This document shows positions 5,524 to 9,119 of a stretch of 9,119 bases of DNA, piece by piece. This DNA is from Alphaproteobacteria bacterium (GTDB taxonomy: Bacteria; Pseudomonadota; Alphaproteobacteria; JAEULC01), in NCBI GenBank assembly GCA_020851015.1, contig JADZDN010000068.1, positions 1 to 9,119 of the forward strand, written 5' to 3'. The translations under genes and the position numbers were made by a program. Under the pieces are notes generated by a model. That model saw only the letters and a list, made by a program, of their open reading frames with translations, was not told where the DNA came from and searched no databases. Each line of letters begins with the position of its first letter. Position 1 is the stretch's first letter.

Positions 5524-6156
5524 CTACTTGGCGCCGGTCGCCTTCCAGGCCTTCGCGCGGCGATCCATGTCGGCGATCTGCTCCTTGGTCATCATCGCCG
5601 ACAGCTTGTCCTTGACGATCGGGATCTCGAAGCGGTCGCTGCTGTTGCGCGGGGCCGTCTTCTCGGCGATCGAGAACCACAGGTAGGACTGCGGTATGTC
5701 CTTCTTCACGCCCTGGCCCTTGGCGTACATATTCGCGACCTTTACCTGGCCGGGATAGAAACCGCGGTCGGCCGATTTCTTGTACCAGTTGAAGGCCTCG
5801 GTCAGGTTGCGCGGCACGCCGACGCCGCCTTCGTTGACGATGCCCATCGTGAAGACAGCGTCGATCTTCCCGGCGTCGGCGGACTTGCGGTACCACTCGG
5901 CAGCGTCCTTGTAGCTCGGCGACACGCCCATCCCCATGTGGTACATGCTGCCCACCAGGTACATCGCATCGGCGTTGCCCTGCTTCGCCAGCGGGTCGAG
6001 CTCCTTCCATGCCGTCGCGAAATCCTGCTTCTCGTAGGCCTCGCGTCCTTCCTTGTAGCCGGCCTCTGCCGGCGCGCCGAGGCAAAGCGCCACGGCGGCG
6101 GCCAGCGCGCCCATCAGGGTGCCGCGCGCGATCGCGAGGGCGCCAATGCGTTCCAT
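5524..6156 (-). CDS. Secreted Sel1-repeat (TPR-like) protein
   Basis: A 210-residue protein with an N-terminal signal peptide (residues 1 to about 32; hydrophobic core TLMGALAAAVALCLGAPA, cleavage near AEA) followed by Sel1-like repeats, so probably periplasmic. Repeat units of about 36 residues are visible: DAMYLVGSMYHMGMGVSPSY (63-82) with AAEWYRKSADAG (85-96), DAVFTMGIVNEGGVGVPRN with AFNWYKKSADRG (99-132), and GQVKVANMYAKGQGVKKD with SYLWFSIAE (136-165). Sel1 arrays are protein-binding scaffolds, so this is likely an adaptor rather than an enzyme; the partner is unknown. The C-terminal helix LSAMMTKEQIADMDRRAKAW is typical of such bacterial proteins. ATG 6156-6154 has GGAGAG seven bases upstream and begins the signal peptide. 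The frame stays open further upstream, but that extension has no protein-like character. Confidence 0.9.
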   Translation of the reverse strand: MERIGALAIARGTLMGALAAAVALCLGAPAEAGYKEGREAYEKQDFATAWKELDPLAKQGNADAMYLVGSMYHMGMGVSPSYKDAAEWYRKSADAGKIDAVFTMGIVNEGGVGVPRNLTEAFNWYKKSADRGFYPGQVKVANMYAKGQGVKKDIPQSYLWFSIAEKTAPRNSSDRFEIPIVKDKLSAMMTKEQIADMDRRAKAWKATGAK

Positions 6157-6201
6157 TGCTCGTCTCTCCGCGTCTGAATGCGAATGTCCAATCGATTCAC
6201 C

Positions 6202-6230
6202 CCCATAGGCCGAAGCGGGTGCGCGCGCAA
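6202..6230 (-). promoter_or_regulatory. Possible promoter of the Sel1 gene
   Basis: On the minus strand TTGCGC (6230-6225) and TATGGG (6207-6202) are 17 bp apart, 46 bp upstream of the Sel1 start. Each hexamer is a partial match (4/6 and 3/6), so this is the best candidate rather than a firm call. Confidence 0.25.
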
Positions 6231-6263
6231 GCCTCCAGGCTCGCTGGCGTCCGCGCGCCGCGC

Positions 6264-6292
6264 TTGAAATCCACAACCTGGAGGCGTAGACT
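6264..6292 (+). promoter_or_regulatory. Promoter-like pair ahead of the candidate small RNA
   Basis: TTGAAA (6264-6269, 5/6 to consensus) and TAGACT (6287-6292, 4/6) have the ideal 17-bp spacing on the plus strand. The predicted start is around 6298-6300. No coding region lies within 290 bp downstream, but a strong terminator does, at 6418-6457. Confidence 0.38.
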
Positions 6293-6297
6293 TTTCG

Positions 6298-6457
6298 GTG
6301 GTGCAACCGTGATCGGAGGGTGCGATCCAAAGCATGACTCCACCGACTCAGTGGTAACCAGCACCTGTGTAAAGCCCGACCGCGTGGCCGGGCGATGTGC
6401 GTTAATCGGCCATCCATAGAAACCCCGCCCACGGCTATCCGCGCTGGCGGGGTTTCT
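6298..6457 (+). ncRNA. Candidate small non-coding RNA, about 160 nt
   Basis: A segment bounded by a promoter-like pair and a strong terminator, in the 436-bp gap between two divergent genes (6157-6592). Visible structure: TCGGTGG (6295-6301) pairs with CCACCGA (6340-6346) and encloses the hairpin GATCG/CGATC (6311-6315, 6323-6327). GCCCG/CGGGC (6374-6378, 6389-6393) forms a second hairpin, and the terminator stem closes the 3' end. No Shine-Dalgarno plus open frame of protein-like character is seen inside. It does not match the SRP RNA, RNase P RNA, tmRNA or tRNA signatures I looked for. A 6S-like RNA of similar length cannot be excluded. Transcription is inferred, not seen. Confidence 0.35.
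6418..6457. terminator. Strong, symmetric terminator hairpin in a divergent gap
   Basis: AGAAACCCCGCC (6418-6429) and GGCGGGGTTTCT (6446-6457) are perfect 12-bp reverse complements around a 16-base loop. The TTTCT end gives a T-tract on both strands, so it could act bidirectionally. Neither flanking gene (Sel1 leaving to the left, the antitoxin leaving to the right) is transcribed toward it. Confidence 0.72.
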
Positions 6458-6512
6458 GCGAGGATGACGCCGTTCAGCTTGCAACATTCCCCAAGAACCA
6501 ATTGCGGCCCCC

Positions 6513-6541
6513 TTGAAGGCGTTCCGTATTTGCGTTATGGT
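6513..6541 (+). promoter_or_regulatory. Possible promoter of the Xre-RES operon
   Basis: TTGAAG (6513-6518) and TATGGT (6536-6541), each 4/6 to consensus, are spaced by exactly 17 bp, with a predicted start near 6548. This sits in a locally AT-rich stretch 45 bp upstream of the antitoxin start. Confidence 0.38.
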
Positions 6542-6563
6542 TTCTATTGGAATTATTTGGCAC

Positions 6564-6583
6564 GAAAATTTTCACAGGAATTC
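6564..6583. promoter_or_regulatory. Small palindromes before the antitoxin gene, possible operator
   Basis: The perfect 10-bp palindrome GAAAATTTTC (6564-6573) is followed by GAATTC (6578-6583). GGAATT occurs twice, at 6549-6554 and 6577-6582. Toxin-antitoxin operons are usually autoregulated by the antitoxin at palindromes near the start of transcription; the assignment is inferred from position alone. Confidence 0.3.
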
Positions 6584-6592
6584 ACGGGTCCG

Positions 6593-6976
6593 ATGTCCCG
6601 GCCGAAAATCAAACCGCCGCCGCGGCCCGAACCGGAACTGGTTCTGACCAAGGCCGTCCTGCGAGCGGCCGACCATCTGGGATTGACGGCAAAAATACTC
6701 GCCAACGTGCTCGGCCTAAGCGAGACAACCATCTCGCGTATGAAGCACGGTGAATACGTCATCGATCAGGCGACGAAAGCCTTCGATCTCGCCGTTCTGT
6801 TTGTCCGCCTGTTCCGATCCCTGGACGCGATTGCCGGGGGCGACGCGCGGTTGGCTGCCGCTTGGCTGCGGAACGTCAACAGCGTCCTCGATGCGCGCCC
6901 GGTCGAGCGGATGCAGACGGTGGCGGGCCTGACCGATGTCATCGCCTATCTGGACGCAAGGCGCGCTCTGGTCTGA
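6593..6976 (+). CDS. Xre/MbcA/ParS-type antitoxin (DUF2384) of a RES toxin-antitoxin pair
   Basis: A 127-residue antitoxin. The N-terminal half holds an Xre-like helix-turn-helix (about 29-55: LGLTAKILANVLGLSETTIS, then RMKHGEY). The C-terminal half is the DUF2384 toxin-binding domain (about 70-125), recognisable by WLRNVNSVLDARPVERMQ (91-108) and GLTDVIAYLDARR (112-124). In characterised Xre-RES and MbcA-MbcT pairs this C-terminal domain covers the toxin active site, and the HTH represses the operon. ATG 6593 fits the family's N-terminus; AGGAA at 6576-6580 is a rather distant ribosome site. The frame is open back to 6395, but that part is not protein-like. The gene overlaps the RES toxin start by 41 bases, which fits coupled translation with antitoxin made first. 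Confidence 0.92.
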   Translation: MSRPKIKPPPRPEPELVLTKAVLRAADHLGLTAKILANVLGLSETTISRMKHGEYVIDQATKAFDLAVLFVRLFRSLDAIAGGDARLAAAWLRNVNSVLDARPVERMQTVAGLTDVIAYLDARRALV

Positions 6977-7718
6977 GCGACGGCGCTACGCCGGACGATG
7001 CTGGCGCCTGGTCGAAGCTCAGCACCGCGTCGCTACGCTGAAGCTGGTCGATACGCTGGCGGAGCAGCTGCTCCTCGAAGAGATGATCGAGGCCGTCAAG
7101 CCCGTCATTCCGCCGGAATGTCGTCACTTGGACTACTTGCTGGCCACGCCGTTCCGCTATGGCGCGCCCTATCCCAACGGTTCGCGCTTCCGGCGCGCCG
7201 GCCATACGCCGGGTGTGTTCTACGCCGTCGAGACGCCCGAGACCGCGGTGGCGGAGATGGCGTTCTACCGCCTGCTGTTTTTCGCCGAATCGCCGGCGAC
7301 ACCCTGGCCGGCCAACCCCGCCGAGTTCACCGCCTTTGCCGCCGCGGCGGCAAGCGACAGCCTGATCGACCTTACCGAGCCGCCAATGGTGCGCCAGCGC
7401 GCAAGCTGGACCGCGCTGGCCGACTACGCGGCTTGCCAAGCGCTCGCCGATGCGTGCCGCGCCGCCGGCATCGCCGCGATCCGCTACGAGTCCGTGCGCG
7501 ATCCACGGCACCGCGCCAATCTCGCGCTGTTGACCTGTCGTGCTTTCGCCGAGCCGCGCCCCGTCGACCGCCACACCTGGCGTCTTCATTTCGGCCCGGG
7601 CGGCGTACAAGCGGTGTGCGCGTTCCCACGCCTGGCGATCGAGTTTGATCGCGCCGCCTTCGCTGCCGACCCGCGCTTGGCAGCGCTGGCCTGGGTCAGG
7701 CATAGCGAGCGGCGGTGA
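6936..7718 (+). CDS. RES-domain toxin (NAD+-degrading)
   Basis: A 260-residue RES-domain protein. Characterised RES toxins (P. putida Res, M. tuberculosis MbcT) destroy NAD+ by phosphorolysis or glycohydrolysis and stop growth. The RES core begins at WRLVEAQHRVATLKLVDTL (23-41) and includes PFRYGAPYPNGSRFRRAGHT (72-91), GVFYAVETPETAVAEMAFYR (93-112) and YAACQALADACRAAGI. Likely catalytic residues are one Arg of the SRFRR cluster (84-87), Tyr96 and Glu107, by analogy with the Arg-Tyr-Glu set of the family. The N-terminal 20 residues come from the overlap with the antitoxin and may not all be translated; ATG 6936 is the nearest good start in frame. All core motifs are intact, so the toxin looks functional. 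Its stop is one base from the convergent thioesterase stop, with no terminator between. Confidence 0.92.
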   Translation: MSSPIWTQGALWSERRRYAGRCWRLVEAQHRVATLKLVDTLAEQLLLEEMIEAVKPVIPPECRHLDYLLATPFRYGAPYPNGSRFRRAGHTPGVFYAVETPETAVAEMAFYRLLFFAESPATPWPANPAEFTAFAAAAASDSLIDLTEPPMVRQRASWTALADYAACQALADACRAAGIAAIRYESVRDPRHRANLALLTCRAFAEPRPVDRHTWRLHFGPGGVQAVCAFPRLAIEFDRAAFAADPRLAALAWVRHSERR

Positions 7719-7719
7719 C

Positions 7720-8151
7720 CTACCCGTTCGCCGGCATCGCCGGCGGCACCGGGCGCGGGCGGCCCTTGTCGTCGATCGCGACATAGGTGAAGCGCCCCTG
7801 CGTCACGCGCATGCGGGTGCCCTCGCCGCGCCGCAAGACCCAGGCCTCGATCTCGGTCGTCATCGAGCTGCGCCCGACCCGCACGATCTCGACGTAGCAG
7901 CACAGCACGTCGCCCACGCGGACCGGCTGGTGGAAGGTCATGGACTCGACGGCCACGGTGGCCACGCGGCCCTTGGCGCGCTCGAAGCAAGCCACCCCGC
8001 CGGCGATGTCCATCTGCCCCAGCACCCAGCCGCCGAAGATGTCGCCGTTCTGGTTGGTGTCGGCCGGCATCGCCAGGGTGCGGATCATCAGCTCGCCGCG
8101 CGGGGCACCGGCGGCGTCCTTGGGCGTTGGGTTTACCGGCTCCGTCGGCAT
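7720..8151 (-). CDS. YciA-type acyl-CoA thioesterase (hotdog fold)
   Basis: A 143-residue hotdog-fold thioesterase that hydrolyses acyl-CoA to free acid and CoA in the cytoplasm; YciA enzymes have broad chain-length range. The N-terminal block LMIRTLAMPADTNQNGDIFG (21-40), then GWVLGQMDIAGG with Asp48 aligned to the catalytic Asp44 of H. influenzae YciA, then GRVATVAVESMTFHQPVRVG (61-80) and VGRSSMTTEIEAW (92-104), are near-identical to YciA by recollection. Its length suits the family. Start: ATG 8151-8149 has AGGGGA nine bases upstream; an in-frame GTG at 8181 would add ten residues without a ribosome site. It is divergent from parE, and the short gap holds a dyad between the two promoters. 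The gene symbol yciA is plausible by family, not by synteny. Confidence 0.93.
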   Translation of the reverse strand: MPTEPVNPTPKDAAGAPRGELMIRTLAMPADTNQNGDIFGGWVLGQMDIAGGVACFERAKGRVATVAVESMTFHQPVRVGDVLCCYVEIVRVGRSSMTTEIEAWVLRRGEGTRMRVTQGRFTYVAIDDKGRPRPVPPAMPANG

Positions 8152-8192
8152 GGCAGCGAATCCCCTATCTCGCAGATGCACAACAGGTTTCT

Positions 8193-8219
8193 ACCATATT
8201 TTGTGGGACATGCGGTCAA
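8193..8219 (-). promoter_or_regulatory. Possible promoter of the thioesterase gene
   Basis: On the minus strand TTGACC (8219-8214, 5/6) and TATGGT (8198-8193, 4/6) are 15 bp apart, shorter than ideal. The position, 42 bp upstream of the start, is suitable. Confidence 0.35.
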
Positions 8220-8231
8220 TCCGCATATCCC
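8205..8231. repeat. Inverted repeat between divergent promoters
   Basis: GGGACATGCGG (8205-8215) and CCGCATATCCC (8221-8231) are reverse complements at 10 of 11 positions around TCAAT. The dyad covers the -35 hexamer of the thioesterase promoter and ends one base before the parE -35. It may be an operator or a chance hairpin. Confidence 0.5.
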
Positions 8232-8259
8232 TTGTCACGCAAGGGCCTGCGCCTATAAT
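8232..8259 (+). promoter_or_regulatory. Near-consensus sigma-70 promoter of parE
   Basis: TTGTCA (8232-8237, 5/6) and a perfect TATAAT (8254-8259) with 16-bp spacing. Transcription would begin about 6-9 bases after the -10, at 8265-8268, which is at or just before the parE ATG. Confidence 0.75.
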
Positions 8260-8267
8260 CCGCCGCC

Positions 8268-9119
8268 ATGAAGGACCTGTTCAACACCGCGCGCAAGCGC
8301 CCCGCCCAGGGCAATGGCGACTATTCGGCCAAGGACATCGAGGTGCTGGAGGGGCTCGAGCCGGTCCGGCGCCGGCCCGGCATGTATATCGGCGGCACCG
8401 ACGACCGGGCGATGCACCACCTGGTCGCCGAGGTGCTGGACAATTCGATGGACGAGGCGGTGGCGGGCCATGCCTCGCGCATCGAACTCGACTTGGCCAA
8501 GGACGGCACCGTGACCGTGCGCGACAACGGCCGCGGCATTCCGATCGACCCGCACCCCAAGTTCAAGAACCTGTCGGCGCTGCAGGTCATCATGACCATG
8601 CTGCATTCCGGCGGGAAATTCTCGGGCAAGGCCTACACCACCTCGGGCGGGCTGCACGGCGTCGGCGTGTCGGTGGTGAACGCGCTCAGCGACAAGCTGG
8701 TGGTTGAGGTGGCGCGCGACAAGAAGCTGTGGATGCAGTCCGTCTCGCGCGGCAAGCCGGCCACCAAGCTGCTGGACAAGGGCCCGGTGCAGAACCGGCG
8801 CGGCACCACCGTGGCCTTCCACGCCGATCCCGAGATTTTCGGCAAGAACGCGCAGTTCAAGCCCGATCGCCTCTACCGCATGGCGCGGTCGAAGGCCTAC
8901 TTGTTCCGCGGCGTCGAGATCCGCTGGTCCTGCGACCCGTCGCTGATCAAGGCCGGCGGCGGCGGCGGCGGCGGCGACGACACCCCGGCGCAGGCGGTGC
9001 TGCACTTCCCCGGCGGCCTCGCCGACTTCCTCGCCTCGGCGATCGAGGGCCGCAGCCAGGTCGTCCCCGCCCCCTGGGCCGAGCAGGTCGAGTTCCCCGA
9101 CGGGCAGGGCCGCGCCGAA
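8268..9119 (+). CDS. parE: DNA topoisomerase IV subunit B, N-terminal part (3' end outside window)
   Basis: The first 284 codons of the ATPase subunit of topoisomerase IV, which with ParC unlinks replicated chromosomes. GHKL ATPase motifs are in order: AEVLDNSMDEAVAG (54-67) with Glu55 and Mg-binding Asn59, RDNGRGIP (85-92), and the ATP-lid motif SGGLHGVGVSVVNA (126-139). GLEPVRRRPGMYIGG (29-43) and the LHSGGKFSGKAY block (112-123) favour ParE over GyrB. Seven consecutive GGC glycine codons (8955-8975) form a flexible insertion in the transducer-side region. The ATG at 8268 has no Shine-Dalgarno sequence (upstream CGCCGCC) and sits where transcription is predicted to begin, so the mRNA is probably leaderless. 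No frameshift is seen in the portion present. ParE rather than GyrB is the better call, but only the N-terminus is available. Confidence 0.93.
   Translation, partial: MKDLFNTARKRPAQGNGDYSAKDIEVLEGLEPVRRRPGMYIGGTDDRAMHHLVAEVLDNSMDEAVAGHASRIELDLAKDGTVTVRDNGRGIPIDPHPKFKNLSALQVIMTMLHSGGKFSGKAYTTSGGLHGVGVSVVNALSDKLVVEVARDKKLWMQSVSRGKPATKLLDKGPVQNRRGTTVAFHADPEIFGKNAQFKPDRLYRMARSKAYLFRGVEIRWSCDPSLIKAGGGGGGGDDTPAQAVLHFPGGLADFLASAIEGRSQVVPAPWAEQVEFPDGQGRAE

Noticed and set aside
5174..6085. A 303-codon minus-strand frame across the Sel1 gene and the flavoenzyme 3' end
   Set aside because: It is frame-shifted relative to the Sel1 coding frame and shows only Arg/Gly-rich noise. The Sel1 frame has a signal peptide and clear repeats.
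6157..6501. An N-terminal extension of about 115 residues for the Sel1 protein
   Set aside because: A signal peptide and a good ribosome site place the start at 6156. The upstream translation is not protein-like and would run through the 6418-6457 terminator.
6395..6592. A 66-residue N-terminal extension of the antitoxin
   Set aside because: It would read through the terminator hairpin and the promoter region; the family starts near ATG 6593.
6939..7784. A 281-codon minus-strand frame opposite the RES toxin
   Set aside because: It is antisense to a gene with intact family motifs, and its own product has none.

Overview
The window is GC-rich DNA (AT-rich only in a few short regulatory stretches) with dense, mostly short-spaced genes. 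It looks like the chromosome of an alphaproteobacterium, perhaps a Rhodospirillales-like lineage. This rests on the type I glutamine synthetase tail, a ParE with alphaproteobacterial-type sequence, a YciA-type thioesterase, a small periplasmic cytochrome c and the base composition. The assignment is inference; no rRNA or tRNA gene is present to confirm it.

Layout: (1) 1-431, the 3' end of glnA, including its adenylylation tyrosine, closed by a textbook terminator. (2) 554-1635, minus strand, a two-gene toxin-antitoxin-like module known as mobile mystery proteins A (HTH regulator) and B (Fic-domain protein). The genes overlap through a TTGA start/stop. Upstream lies an AT-rich region with three related 18-bp palindromic sites at exact 32-bp intervals. 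(3) 1783-5230, plus strand, a lipocalin-like protein, then a periplasmic cytochrome c overlapping a GNAT acetyltransferase by ATGA, then a 681-residue FMN/FAD NADH:flavin oxidoreductase of the FadH/trimethylamine dehydrogenase type with altered active-site and Fe-S residues. (4) 5238-6156, minus strand, a possible 68-residue protein and a secreted Sel1-repeat protein. (5) 6157-6592, a 436-bp divergent gap without a gene; it holds a promoter-like pair, several hairpins and a strong terminator that no neighbouring gene explains, so it may encode an undescribed small RNA. (6) 6593-7718, plus strand, a second toxin-antitoxin module (Xre/DUF2384 antitoxin plus RES toxin). (7) 7720-8151, minus strand, the acyl-CoA thioesterase. 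(8) 8268 to the window end, parE (topoisomerase IV subunit B), incomplete at its 3' end, with a near-consensus promoter so close that its mRNA is probably leaderless.

The accessory component is therefore two independent toxin-antitoxin cassettes, Fic type and RES type, about 5 kb apart and set among housekeeping genes. The most interesting non-coding signals are the triple phased operator upstream of the Fic module, the orphan terminator with its candidate small RNA, and the leaderless parE promoter next to an 11-bp dyad. No IS element, CRISPR array, tRNA or rRNA was found.
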